Source: Epiperipatus broadwayi (taxonomy: Eukaryota > Onychophora > Udeonychophora > Euonychophora > Peripatidae). Taken from it: a DNA stretch of 64,000 nt. Within the stretch, counting starts at the first letter, position 1; each line of letters starts with the position of its first letter. The stretch is from assembly GCA_028023455.1 (NCBI GenBank), contig JAQFVV010006255.1, positions 2,046,001-2,110,000 of the forward strand, in the 5' to 3' direction. Below, piece after piece: positions 23,462 through 35,719 of the stretch. A program made the position numbers and the translations under genes. The notes below the pieces were generated by a model. It saw only the letters and a program-made list of their open reading frames with translations, searched no databases and was not told where the DNA came from.

Positions 23462-24639
23462 AAAATTAATGGTAAGAAAGTTATTTATAAATGTAATGGA
23501 GAAGACAGAATTAAAAAAATTTATAAAAGAATAGTTAGGAAAGAAGAAATTGTTAAAATTGGGTTTTTGAATATGCAAGATGGTAGGAGACCAGAAAAGT
23601 GGATGGAATTAAATAAAACAATTGAAAATGAAGAGCTTGAGGTATTAGCAGTAGTGGAAACACATCTAAGAGAAGAAGAAAAAAAGGGGTGATGGTATAG
23701 GTATATTAAAAAAATATTTAAATATTGTTAAATGTCAAGAACATTTGTGGTTTGAAATAAGGTTGGGTAGACAAGAATGGATGGTGGCTATATTTTATAT
23801 AGCCACTGGAGATAGTGAAATTATAATGGAGTGGAAGAGTAACATATATGAATGTCTAGTTAAGGATATACAAAGTTTTAAAGAAAAGGGGAAGAGAATA
23901 ATGGTTATAGGGGATATGAGTGGATATATTGAAGCAATTAATGATGTAGATAATAAACATGGACAGCTTTTGAAGAAATTTTGTCAGCAAATGAATTTGA
24001 GTATTGGAAATTTATTAAATATTTATGAGGGACAATATACATGGTCTAGAAATAATATATTTCACACAATAAATTATGTATTGGTAGAGAAAGAGGAAAT
24101 GAATAAAATACAGAAAATTAAGGTGTTTGATAATGAAGAAAAAGTATGCACTAGTGATCATAACTTCATTGTAATTGAAATGGTTAGTAATATGATGGAG
24201 AATAGAAATAAAAGTAGAAATAATAGTGAAAGATGTGGATGCAGAGTGAATGATAAGAATAAATTGGAAGAGTATAAAATACAAGTTTGAAGAAATCATG
24301 GAAGAGTTGGTTGGGGATGAGTATAAGGACTGGTATAAAGAAGTAGAAAAAATGGTAAATAGGATTTTAGGTGAGAATATTCAGAAGAATAAAAGTAATA
24401 AAAAATGAGAATTAGTAAAAGTGTAAAAGAGAAGAAAGAAGTGTGCTATTAAGAACAAGGAAAGTGAAAAAGATATTAATGCTAAATGGGAAAAGTACTT
24501 AGAAAAGAAGAAGTTGACTAAAATAGATAATTATAGAGAGAGAATGAAATTGAATAGTAAATTGTTGGAGGATATTAATAAAAGTGAAAGAGATGGGAGT
24601 AAAAAATTTTGGAATTATATTAAAAGGAGAAATGTAGGG

Positions 24640-24670
<31 letters not shown>

Positions 24671-26803
24671 TATTACTAGGTGATGAGGGAATAGAGTGTT
24701 GTTCTAGAGAAGATTTAGAGAGAATCTTAAATAGATATGTAATGAATATAGAAAAGATGTTAGATGTGAAGAATAGAGGGTTAGAAAACATGAAAGCATA
24801 TAGTAATGGGAATATTAGGTTTTCAGAAAATGAACTGAATGAGATAGAGAAGAAATTGAAAAGTGGAAAGGCAAAAGGTTTAGATGGATGGGCAGCAGAG
24901 ATGGTAATGAATTTAGGATATAGGGCAAAAGTAAAGTTATTATCCTGTTTTAATAAAATGGCACAGAATAGAGTTTTCCTAAGTAGTTGGAGTAGTAATA
25001 CAAGAGTAAGATTATTATTTAAAGGAAAGAGTAAGGACCATAGAAAGTTAAATAATTATAGACTGATAGCGGTAACATCAGTTTTATATAAAGTTTTCTC
25101 ATATATGGTGGGTAGAAGAGTTGTAAAATGGATGGAAGGAAATAATGTAGTGGGGGAAATGCAAGGAGGTTTTAGATTAGATAGGTGTATAGGAGATAGT
25201 TTATTTGTAGTTACACAACTTATGGATATGAGTAGGAATTCAGTTAAACAGTTATATATGAGTTTTATAGATATAGAGAAGGCATATGATAGAGTAAATA
25301 GAAATAGATTATGGATAAGTTTAGCAAATTTGGGAAGGGATGAAGCTTTAGTAGATATTATTAAGAAATTATATGAAAATAATTATTATATATATATCAA
25401 TTAGGGAATATAGAATCAGTTAAAGTTAAAAATGGGGTGGGATTAAGGCAAGGATGCTCTATATCACCTATTTTGTTTGTGTTGTATTTGAGTGAAATGG
25501 AAAGAGCAATAGAAAGATTAGGAAGAGGGATAGAGATACCATTAATAGGTAGTAAGGGATTATATATTTTGTCAGGTCTTTTTTTTGTGGATGATAATAT
25601 TTTTGTATGCAGAAAGAAGAGAAGATATGAAAGTTATGCTGAGGACATGTGCAAGGATGGATAAAGAGATGAGGATTAAATTTAGTGAAGAAAAACCAAA
25701 TATAATGATGGTTAATCCTGGGGAAAGAGAAGATGTAGAATTTTTATTGGGAGATATTAAGTGTGATGAATAGATATAGTTATTTGGGAGTTATTTTAAG
25801 TAATGAGAAAAATTATTTGGATGAATGGGAGAAAAAAATTGATAAATGAAGCAAAGAAAAGAAAGGGATTGATAAAGAAATTAATAGTGTTTTCATATAA
25901 TAAATATGATGTAGCTAGAATTATATGAAAGGGAGTTGCAGTAGCAGGGTTAACATATGGTAATTATGCATTATGTGTTAGTAAAGGGATATTAAATTTC
26001 TTAGAAAAAGTTCAAAGAGAAGTAAGAAGACATGCATTGGATGCAGATGCAAGGGAGGCAATTCAAGGAGAAATGGGATGATCAAGTTTTCATATGAGAG
26101 ATGCAAAAAGTAAAATGAAAATGTTTGGTAGATTGCAGTTTATGGATTATAAAAGAATAGCCAAAGTAGTATTTAATTGGGTTATGAGTAAAGGGCAGGC
26201 AACAAGATGGGTGAGAAAGGTAATACGGTATGCAAAAGATTTGGATAAAGAATTTATATCAATATATTTGTACAAAAGATGGGATGATTGTGTTAGGAGG
26301 ATTGTTGAGTGTTATAGTGGTAAGGAATGGGATAAGAGAATAGATTTATTAATAAAGAATAGGAAGTTAGAGAGATGGAGAACTAATATGGAGAGTAAAA
26401 AGAGTTTAAATATTTATAGAAATAAACAGAATATTAGGTGCGAGTTAATATATGATAATAGTAAGGAAAGTAGTTTATTGTTTTTTTTTTTTTTTTTATA
26501 GAAGCAACAAGAGAATATACATGTAAATAGAAAAATATGGCTGATTTTGTCTGTAAATTATGTAAGGAAGGAATAGAAAATATTAGGCATCTGTTAATTG
26601 AATGTAAATGCTTGAAAACAGAAAGAGCACATATAATGAAGTTATGGAAGAATAAATATGAAAGAAGTGATTATACAGAAAGTGGATTATTGGTTTTTAT
26701 GTTGGGTTTGGGAAAAGATAAGGGGGATTTAGATATAAAGGCCATAGAGGTGACAACAATTATGTTATGGAAATGGGATGGAGCAGAATATGGGAAAACT
26801 TAG
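23462..26803 (+). pseudogene. LINE ORF2: APE endonuclease, reverse transcriptase, CCHC motif
   Basis: The endonuclease starts near 23550 (KIGFLNMQDGRR), reaches the metal-binding glutamate in VVETHL, then meets TGA at 23690. It continues one frame over through GDMSGY (the family's GDxN, here Asn to Ser), HTINYVL (usually ..IDYVL, here Asp to Asn) and CTSDHNF. RT occupies 24514-25404 and 25405-25664: KAKGLDGW, NNYRLIAVTSVLYKVF, MQGGFR, MSFIDIEKAYDRVNR (motif A), LRQGCSISPILF (motif B) and FFVDD (motif C, usually FADD). A GA microsatellite has grown at 24642-24668. The thumb region continues in fragments (25585-25773, 26094-26501) and the end (26537-26803) has CKLCKEGIENIRHLLIEC, a C-x2-C-x8-H-x4-C motif typical of CR1/Jockey-type ORF2 ends. 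Stops near 24407 and 24425 and several frameshifts abolish function. Confidence 0.88.
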
Positions 26804-26890
26804 ACTGGGGAATGTAAAATAAAGTAGCTAACAGGTTTCTCTGGGCTTAATTGCTGAGAGAGAGTCTTGACTTCGTTTAAGGGAGAAGCT

Positions 26891-26928
26891 ACAGTACATC
26901 ATATCACATCACATCACATCACCACATC
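26891..26928 (+). repeat. 3' terminal microsatellite of the LINE
   Basis: CATCATATCACATCACATCA continues as repeated CACAT units. Short tandem repeats at the 3' end in place of poly-A are typical of CR1/L2-type LINEs. Confidence 0.7.
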
Positions 26929-28850
26929 TTTTCAGGAAAACATATTTCATCAATTTTGATAATTGTATTCCTTCAATTTGATTTTGAAAATGAAAACATA
27001 TATTTTCTATAATTGTTTTACACATCATTTTTTACACAAAATATATATATAATATTAATTATTTTAGAATATATTAGAAAATATTTACTTTTATGAGAAA
27101 ACAAATTAAGAAAGAAATCATTGACATATGGCTGCAATTTTTAATTGGATGACAAAAATATATTTTATGCTGACTGTTATAGATTATTTTTGTCAATTAT
27201 AAATATAAATTTATGTTTTTAAACATTTTTGTTAATTTTAATAATCTGACAAATTATTAATTTGTGTTTTACAAACTAAATTAAAATATAATTTTTTTAA
27301 AAAAAATATATTTTTACTGTAGCTTCTGTAATTGACAATTCAAAAGTTGGAAGTTTAATTCTATTTCCCTATAAGGATTTTTAAAATTAAATGATGCAGT
27401 AAAGGTTAAAAAGTTTTCAAAAGGCATAATAATCCCTTTTTATTTGATTTTCAGAAGTTATACATGCGATGCATGTCAGAGATTATATTTATTCTCCTCC
27501 ATTGAGAAATAAAATAGAATCAATTCAGCATTAGACATATTCAGTTTTATTTCAACTCTAAACTTTTCTTCTAAAGTTACAATAATACCACACTTAGGTG
27601 CACTTCTTTTAAAAGTGGAGTTACAAAGTGGTATTAAATAAAAAGTCTTATCTTTGGTATATGTAATATTTTCAAAAATTCTGTAATATCTGATATTTTT
27701 TGTGTAAAAATTTAACTTGAGTTACTCATTGAATCTGATCACTCACTCACAATGCTGGGATAGACAAAGAAATCCATCACAGTCCAGGAGTGTACAATGC
27801 AGCATGAACACCAAGATCACTTTCTCATTTAAGCACAATGTGCAATCTATCACTCTATATACAAATCAATAATAATCTACACAAATAAAGGTCCTTGCTC
27901 TATCCTGAGTCTTATAGAAAGTGGCTCATGACACAGAACTCTGTTAACCGTTCATAAAATAAATCACAATTATCCCTTACTCATTTTTTGGTTTAGAGGT
28001 TAATAAATACACTATCAGGAAAAGCCTGGCTCAATTTTGAAATTTGTAAAGTATAATATGGACGGAAATAATGCTGATATAAAACACTCTCTGTAATATC
28101 ATAATAACATCACATCCTCAAAACAATGATAAACCCCTTTATCCATTACCAATACTGAAAGTTAAAACAATCAAATCTCAACAAAGTTTCTTATTTATAC
28201 TTATTAAATTTAGTTTAGTTTTTTGTTAATAGCCAGTGTTTATCCCTGTCTTACTTTATAATTTTATTATTTATATTTTTCCTTTCTTTTTTGTAAAATA
28301 TTTATCCTTTTAAAGTTTATCTCTTATTACATCTTTTTTTATTTTTTTTTATTAATACATAGGACCTCATTTGGAATGACCTAAAAAATCTTTTATTGAC
28401 CTTATGGTCACTGAATCATTTTTTAAAGAAATGAATCTTCTGTTCTCTGTCTTCTGGCTCTATTTTTTGCTTTTACATAATCAGTGTTTGGATTGGACAA
28501 TTTCTCAGACTATATGTCTAGAATAATTAATTGCCTTAAGTCTAGATTGCTCTTCTCTCATTTCCTAAATTTCACTTTTTTTGGTTTTATGGTACCTTTT
28601 TTTTATACCTTACAAGGCAAAACACTTTTATATTTAATCTGACTTTCTTTATCATCTATTTTTTTAACATTTGAGCAGTATAATTCATATTCTATGTTAG
28701 TCACATCTTTACTTTGCTCTCATTTACATTATGTGTGCATTCAGCCACACAATCAGCCATAACATAAACTTTACCTCAAGGCTTCTGTGTCAATGCTATA
28801 TTTATTTATAATATCAATATCATAATCATCCCTAATTAATACATTATGAA
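26929..28850. other. AT-rich non-coding DNA
   Basis: No gene recognised. The part around 27740-27960 is less AT-rich and may be a degraded repeat; no repeat partner was found in the window. Confidence 0.35.
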
Positions 28851-28869
28851 ATTTATCTTTAGTTGTTTC

Positions 28870-29500
28870 ATCCAAATTAGAATTAGCTTTTACCCCTTGT
28901 GACACCAATGTTTGGCTTTCTCTTTTATATCAAATTCTATTTTTTATTAGTCTCGATTATATCTTCCTTTATTTTAATTTCGCTTTCACTTTTTATTTGA
29001 ATCTTTTCAATCACTTGAACTAACAGTTCATTTATTTTTTCACATATTCTCTATTTTTGTTTCTAGTAGTATTCTCTGCACTTACTCAATCTAACTATCT
29101 TGATCATTTTTATTCAATTGGACTTCAAAATCTGTTTTACTCAACTTATTTTTTAGCCCTATCAAGCAACTTTGTAATCTATTATTTCTTCACTCATATG
29201 CAGTATATGCTTTTTATTCTCTCTCACTTGATTTGCAATATTTGGATTTTACAATCTTTGCTTTGTTTTTCATGATTTTTATTTAATTTTTTAATCTGAC
29301 ATTCCATTTGGTCTTTCATTCCTTCAATTTGTTTTTACATTTGGTCATTTCATTTCTTAATTTTGTTTAAACATGCTTTCTTTCTTACTTTTACTCATTT
29401 TTTATTTATACTTTATTTTCTTTTAACACATTCATTATATTGCTATTAGAAATTTCGGTTTTATTTTCCTGAGCCTGCATTTTTCCTTTGGCTCTCAATC
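28870..29500 (-). pseudogene. Possible coiled-coil gag-like remnant
   Basis: Translated on the minus strand, this region gives lysine- and glutamate-rich, coiled-coil-like peptides (for example KLRNEMTK, KWNVRLKN, SDxKDSNKK) in one mostly shared frame broken by many stops. It begins near MQAQENKTEIS (about 29480). The style resembles the coiled-coil ORFs at 56.8-57.9 kb, but A-rich sequence can imitate this composition. Low certainty. Confidence 0.25.
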
Positions 29501-31290
29501 AGGTATTATTATTATTGTATAAATAATAAAGTTAGCTAATAGATTATTTCTTCAAGAATAAAAGAAAACATAAAATTTATTGCTTTTTTTTTTACTTATT
29601 TTGTTAGAATATTCACTCCTCTTTCTACTCCATAGCCTTTCTTTATTATTGCTTATATTTATTTTTATTTTTATTGCCTCACTAGTATCTAATTATTATT
29701 TTTTGTCTAATTATTACTTCTGGTTTACTTTATTTTATCATTATCACTGTCTATTGATACCTATAGATTTATTTATTGATTCCCCATCTCCCACGCCAAC
29801 TTTTTTTATGTCATATTTCTCATCAGATTAAGTATTACTTATTTGTTATTTTATACATTTACTAGCTAATTTTTTTTTTTGATCAAAATTCATGACTTAT
29901 ACAAGTTCCCCTAATAACACATATATACATATATAAAATTTCCAAATAATATTAATATTTTGAAATTGAACTGGGTTCATTCCTTGTTTGTGTTGGATTG
30001 AGATTATCCCAGATATTTACCTTCAAATGTAATGGTCTCAAGTAGAACCATACAGCCATTAGTTACATACTATCATGATTTCTTGTATAAATTGTAAAAC
30101 TTGGAAGATTTTCTAAACTACAATAAACTTCTTTTAGTTATACTTTGTCGAGATGAAAATCAAATAAATGCTTCAGATGGGTGTTAAGATCTCCAGTCAT
30201 TATTCATACATTTCAATGGTTTCTCATATTCATAATGGAAGCTGGCAGATTTTTCTGACTCAATTTCCTTTAATTGTGCTTAATAAATGTTCAATATATA
30301 TATATAGGTTATTGGTACATTCCTCTTCTAATCAGTTGTTTAGTACTTCTTTAACTTTTTTACTTTATACAATTATTGGGCTTTTGTTGTAGTATCCAAA
30401 TAAACCTGACAATGGTAGAGATAAGGTATTTATTTATTTTCCATATTCAGACTCAGCTATGAGTATGGGATTTGAATACTTAATCCTGAAAGTGCTAAGC
30501 TAATATATTAAATCTTAAATTATAATTATAGCTTCATTAACTTATGTGAAAAAATCGCACAATTATAATTAAAGTTTTATTGGTGAAAAAAAAAAGTCAA
30601 TTTGTTATATATATATAAATAAAAAGCTCTTGAATAAACTCTTCAATATTCAATATAAAAAAAATAAATAATAGCTGCAGCGGCTTACAGCAGGTACACT
30701 ATCCTGAATAGCATTTAACAGTTAAAATTTAAAAAAATCTCATTAAAGTCACACAACATGTGAATGGCCAATTTTTCATAATTTTGTGTATCAACACAAT
30801 TATATTGTTTATATAATTAGTTATCTATCATATCTATAAAATATGACACTTTGATTTTTCTTTTTTTCACAAAAAATTAAATCACTGTCAAAACAAACAT
30901 TTTTATTAAAAATAATTGAATATTCAGCAAATATAGACATGTTTATACATTCTCTTTTTTTCAGTGCACATTTTAACTCACTAATGTAACTGGATCCGCA
31001 TCAGCACATCATTTTATAAATAATTAAAACAGGCAAAAAGCATAAGAAATGGTGATCATGTGATGTTTATTGGTTTATAAATAATATTACATTTGTTGAT
31101 TTTATCAACAGCATCCTTTCCATTAATAATCAAGTTATCAGTATTTGGACTAATATTAAGTGCAACATTAAAATGTAAAAAAAAAAATCAATGATGTAAT
31201 CATATTACACACTATTATTTACATATGGTAATGAGATTCATGTATTTTTTTTAATATTTTTTTTTCTTCCTATGTGCAAATTTATGTAAT
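29501..31290. other. AT-rich non-coding DNA
   Basis: Contains low-complexity, leucine/phenylalanine-rich open frames (29057-29275, 29580-29831) that look like chance T-rich sequence. No other structure supported. Confidence 0.4.
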
Positions 31291-31292
31291 AT

Positions 31293-31600
31293 TCAGTAAT
31301 TCATTAGCTTGTTTTTCAATACTAGATAATTTATCATTTTGAAATTTGCATAAAATATTCTAAATAATAATATTCTAGATCCAGCTAATTTATGCATAAG
31401 AGAAACATTTGATTGAGGATGCACAAATCCTCTAATTGATAAAGGTTTTATGAACATTTTATAATTGATTATATTATATTCTCTCCACAAAGTTAAATCA
31501 AGGTATTTTATGCACACTGCTCAAAGGTAATAATCCATTTCAAGACATCAATATCTCTTAATTAATTAAAAAGATGTTGTACTGTAACAGTTGATCCAGC
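31293..31600 (-). pseudogene. Possible reverse-transcriptase C-terminal fragment
   Basis: The minus strand reads IKYLDLTLW, INYKMFIKPLS, RGFVHPQSNVSLMHK and RILLFRIF. The pattern 'LDL ... KP ... P.S..H' resembles the block after the catalytic motifs in Penelope-like and some DIRS-like reverse transcriptases. Upstream peptides (about 31520-31700) are interrupted by stops. The LTR of the neighbouring gypsy element begins at 31779, so the upstream half of this RT may have been displaced or lost by that insertion. Class uncertain. Confidence 0.35.
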
Positions 31601-31778
31601 AATAAGCTAAAATAACCTTTAATACCTAGTGGAATAAACTCTTTTAAGATATTCTCTTCATAATTTGACAACATATAACTGCATACAACAGTTGAAATCA
31701 GTAATCCATGAGCCAATCCTCAATCATGTTATATAATTGATTTTTACATGCGGCAATCAAAGTTTGATTAATATATAT

Positions 31779-32342
31779 TGTAGTACATTCGCCACCTTTA
31801 ACAAGCTAATTAAGATTTCTTCTTGATACATTATTATTTTTTATTATATTCAAAATATTATTTTATTATTTGGGATATATAGGTTATTTATTAATATCTA
31901 TTCTCGATTATATTTTACTTTATGTGATTATCTTGTCTTTTTCAATACCTGCAGTAATGGGTCATACATTCAAGCAGAGGGATAGAATATCATTGCCAGA
32001 TTGAGGCTACACAAAAGCACAGCCATGACTATATTTTCTGGCTATAGCACCCCTCCATACTGCTGAGCAAAAACTTGTCATCCAAAGCAGTTTATTTGTT
32101 TTGAGAACAAGTCTCAGGTGCCATCTGGCCTATGTTGTTATAGCTGACATGCCCGGATGACAGGCACATAAACCCAGCACTTGAAATATACCCAGGCTAA
32201 CTCACATTCTTGATCAAGGGACCCAGTGTGGTATTACTTAACACATGAAAATATTTTAATCTCCAAATTACTGGTGACATAGTTAAAGAGAGAGAGTATA
32301 AACCAAGTAATGTTTAAGCAAGCAATCTTTTATTCACATACA
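31779..32342 (-). repeat. 3' LTR of the gypsy element
   Basis: 564 bases aligning along most of their length with 35720-36462, for example CACCTTTAACAAGCTAATTA and TTACTTAACACATGAAAATA in both. It has a single copy of the segment that is doubled in the other LTR. Confidence 0.9.
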
Positions 32343-33060
32343 TCCCTTGCCCTTAGAACCAATAGCTTAACCAATCCTTGATTTTACTTGCTCCATAATG
32401 TCCATACCTTTGATGAACATATTCAACCATCTGCTTCTGCATAGCGACAGATATCACTATACATTTTTGTTTACCCCCCCCCATAAAAATCCCCATTTTA
32501 TGCAATAGTCCTGTCTATCACTCCACAAAGATTTGTTTATGCTTCCTTTTACAGGTTGATTATGCAGACATTCCATTATTTGTCAGCAGTTGGAGTCTGC
32601 TTTGTCTTTCACTTAACCCCTGGAAGTTATTTTCTACTGAATAGCTTCCATCTATTTTCATAGGGCAATACATAGACCATTACAACTTAAATGCTGTTAG
32701 TCCGGTGAAGTTGGATAATGACAATGTATCCGCTTCTACATTCTCTCTCCCTCTGCACACTATAATTAAACTCTTGGAGGAACAAGCCCCATCTTATCAG
32801 ATGGCTGTTTGTTAAGAAACTATGGTTTAAAAATTTGAGGCTTTTGTGATCCATGATTACAATCACCTCAGATACTATTAGAAACTGACAAAATTTTTGG
32901 AAAGCTGAAACAATAGCTTTCCTATTTTCATCACCATGTAATTTAGTTCAGGTCTCTTCAGAGGACCACATGCCGACCCCCCTCTTGGATTTGGAAAACA
33001 GCATCACCCAATTTGACCCCACTATTTTCAGTTTGTATGTAAAATGGCTTGTTAAATTCT
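32343..33060 (-). pseudogene. Gypsy RNase H and integrase zinc finger
   Basis: The RNase H part is at about 32750-33050: one frame reads LKRPELNY followed by EVIVIMDHKSLKFLNHSF and LIRWGLFLQEFNY, equal to the family's 'E.NY...E' and 'TDHK.L.....' blocks (aspartate of MDHK kept). At about 32370-32510 is the H2C2-type integrase finger start: KQKCIVISVAMQKQMVEYVH followed by YGHYGASKIKDWLSYW. The purine-rich tract and the LTR follow almost directly, so the second zinc-ligand pair, the D-D-E core and the C-terminal domain are gone. Several stops and frameshifts are present. Confidence 0.8.
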
Positions 33061-33890
33061 GGATATGATAGCATGACTTTCTTTATAAAACTCATTTTTG
33101 TGTTTTATCATTCTGTGCCATCAATACCCAAGATCTTTCCTTTTTCACCAATTGTAGTAGCACTATGTTGTAATTTTTTTTTTTTATAGAATCGGTTGTT
33201 AAAATTACATAAGCCTAGAAACGATCATATGTATTTTTTATTACTAGGAACTGGAAACTTCTGAATTGCTTGGATTTTGTCAGGTTGTGGTTGAACTCTT
33301 TTTCCACTTATTATATGACTTAAAAACTTGACCTTAGTTGCCATTAAATTGCATTTTTGTATATTTATTTTTAACTCCCCTTTTTTTTACACTCTTGAAA
33401 TAACTGTCCTAAATGAGTGAAGTGTTCTTTGAAACTTTCTGATGTTAACACTACGTCATCAACATACATCACTAGTAAATTTTTTTATCTGATAATACCT
33501 GATCCAAGCATTGTATTAGTCCCACCCACTATTTTTTAACCCGAACAGCATATGTTAATGTTGTATGCATATCTATTGTATTGTAACGTGGTATATTTCC
33601 GATCTTGAAGATGTAACTTGATCTGTCAGTAACTGGTGGTTAAATCAAATGTCGAAAATATCTTTTTGTTATGAAATTTTACCAATAGTTTGTGTATGGG
33701 CGGAGGAGCATTAGTGTCAGGGATATTTTATTCAACTGTCTCGCATCCAAGCACAGCTGGATAGACCCATCCTTTTTCTTTACTGTCACTATGGGATTAT
33801 TAAAAGACAGTGAACATTTGGATATGATTCCCCACTTCAGCATTTTTTCTATTTATCTTTCAATCTACCCTTATATTTCTGAGGAATAGG
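33061..33890 (-). pseudogene. Gypsy reverse transcriptase
   Basis: The minus strand gives MLKWGIISKCSLSFNNPIVT followed by VKKKDGSIQLCLDARQLN (about 33730-33850), the standard finger region of Ty3/gypsy RT. The catalytic YVDD is intact in VMYVDDVVLTSESFKEHF (YVDD codons at 33455-33466). The segment between, which should hold motifs A and B, is degraded and stop-ridden. Downstream, KKGS.K.N..KC and FLSHIISGKR-like peptides mark the thumb. Confidence 0.85.
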
Positions 33891-34189
33891 GTATGCCCTA
33901 ACTTGGTTTGATTGATCTTTCACGAGCCTTATCCTGTGCTCATAGCCTTGAATTACTCCAGGGATACCTAAAAAAATGCTTTCGTACTCGCTCTACACCT
34001 GCTCCAGCTGCCTTCTTCGATAATTATTTATAAATTTAGATTTTTTTATCATCACATATTTTTCCAGTTTTACCTCTGTATTTTATATGCAACATATCAT
34101 GGCGGATTTATACAATTTGTCAGACATAAATGTCAATACCTTTCTATTTAATCTTATCTGATTTAACTCATAGTTCAGCACACATCTGG

Positions 34190-35300
34190 TCATATGCAAG
34201 TATGATCTCTTAGATCAACCCCTCCAAAATAAGCACAACTGTACTTTTTTTTTTCTATCAACATGTTTACCCAGAGCTGCTTTGACCCTAATTTGGCCTT
34301 TTTACTGTTGGTCATAGTTACATACACTGTCTTTAATGGCGTTTTGATGTTAGAATTTATGTGGCTGGTTCGTTTAAACATATCCTGAGACATGACTGCC
34401 TGAGTCCAACAATGCATTTGTTATCACCCCTTTTTGATTTCTGCCCATCACTCCTTAGGTGTAAACTTTCCTATTATTATTTTTATTACCTGATATTTTT
34501 ATAAGAATTGTACCTCATGCCATTTATATGTTTCTTTCCAGGGGTTTGAATCCTGTTTCATTGTTTTCATAATTTGGCCTTGTGCTGTCAAATGACCATC
34601 TCCTACTGTTTTTCTTTCAGTCTCAATTAACATTTGTTCCACATTATGTAGGAACTTGTGCTTTACTATTTGAATGATTTACTGTTCTAACAGTGGATTA
34701 GCAGTTAGCAATCTTAACTTTGCCACTTGATGGCAGAAAAATGGAGTGAAAGGTTCACCAGGTAGCCATTTATACTGCAACACCTGGTGTTTAATGTTTT
34801 CTTGGTGCTCTTTACTCCAGTAGCTTGTTAATATTGATTGCTTATGCTCTGTGAATGTAGCTGGTTTTGTAAATAGGGATTCCCACCAAACTTAAACATT
34901 GCTTTGAAGTGACTACAAGTGATAGTGACTCTTGCCTCCTTGCTCAGCTGGTTCAATGCAAAGTAGTGTTCAGTGATCAGTCAGAGTCTCCCCTACATGC
35001 CCCAAAAATATTTTTATTTTTTAAAAATGGATTTACAGTATGCGAGCTATTTAAATGCGCATATACACTTGTGCTTTTCTCTCCCCTACTGTCATTATTT
35101 ACATTCTTGGTTTTTAATTTACCCTTACCTTCCTCACTTTTTAACTTTACTACTTCTATTTTTTCTGCTAACTTATTTATATCTGTTCTTATATTTTCTA
35201 TTATTTTTCTATCTTTTTGTTGTGCTATCATCATTTCCTGCAACCGCTGTTCTTTTTAAACATTTTTTCCTGTCTTTTCAACTTTTTGGAAAAAACTGAT
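34190..35300 (-). pseudogene. Gypsy gag and aspartic protease
   Basis: Protease: one minus frame near 34390-34430 reads ALLDSGSHVSGYV, carrying the D-S-G active site of retroelement proteases. Gag: at about 34500-34900 the peptides QVLQYKWLPGEPFTPFF, HQVAKLRLLTANPLLEQ and HKFLHNVEQMLIETERKT form the conserved middle of a gypsy gag. An 88-codon frame at 34977-35243 (coiled-coil-like, QQKDRKIIENIRTDINKLAE) precedes it. Frameshifts and stops divide all of these. No zinc knuckle was identified. Confidence 0.75.
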
Positions 35301-35719
35301 GATTTTATTTATTTCTATGTTAGTTAATTTTTTTGAGCCTTCATTTTTGTTTTGGCTCTAGTATGCATTAGTTTTTTAAATTTTATAACGAATATTATAT
35401 ACTTATTTTTTTTATTTTTAAATAATTTAAATCAAATGAAGTGTTTGACTTACCTCAAACTCTCTCAATCCTCTTTAATTTCCACTTGATTACCAACAAC
35501 TCCTATCTCTCACCACTTTTTCTTTTCTCCTTTTTATCTTACATTTTATACCTTATTTTATATATATTTAATTATTTTTGTTTGCCTTGGTTACACTGCT
35601 CACCAATTTCAACTTTCATTACTCCACAATTTGGAATTTTAGTTTCAAACTTTTTAATTTTTAAATTTTAATTATGCTGGGTCATTTGTGACTCATCTGC
35701 ATGCATGTTGGATGGCATT

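Larger units (their letters stand above)
22360..26928 (+). mobile_element. CR1-like non-LTR retrotransposon, near full length, inactive
   Basis: A LINE in the same orientation as the MARCHF6 exon. Order of parts: PHD-type zinc finger, coiled coil and SGNH esterase (ORF1), then APE-type endonuclease, reverse transcriptase and a C-terminal CCHC motif (ORF2), then a short 3' region ending in a CATCA/CACAT microsatellite at about 26891-26928. PHD and esterase domains in ORF1 are known from CR1-group elements. The coding strand is markedly purine-rich. One stop codon and about seven frameshifts or further stops show it is dead, yet nearly every domain is still readable, so it is only moderately old. 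The 5' end is not certain. Confidence 0.88.

Noticed and set aside
24015-24299. Minus-strand ORF of 94 codons
   Set aside because: Antisense of the LINE endonuclease; the purine-rich plus strand makes the reverse strand open by composition.
29057-29831. Leucine/phenylalanine-rich ORFs resembling membrane proteins
   Set aside because: Low-complexity translation of T-rich DNA without any recognisable motif.
30440-30520. Possible tRNA-derived SINE on the minus strand (GTATTCAAATCCC B-box-like)
   Set aside because: Only the B-box-like part is convincing; the A-box candidate is too close and no tRNA shape is seen.
33692-33889. Plus-strand ORF of 65 codons
   Set aside because: Antisense of the reverse transcriptase fingers of the gypsy element.
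34909-35299. Two overlapping plus-strand hydrophobic ORFs of 108-116 codons
   Set aside because: Antisense of the gypsy gag region; the minus strand carries the recognisable coding content.
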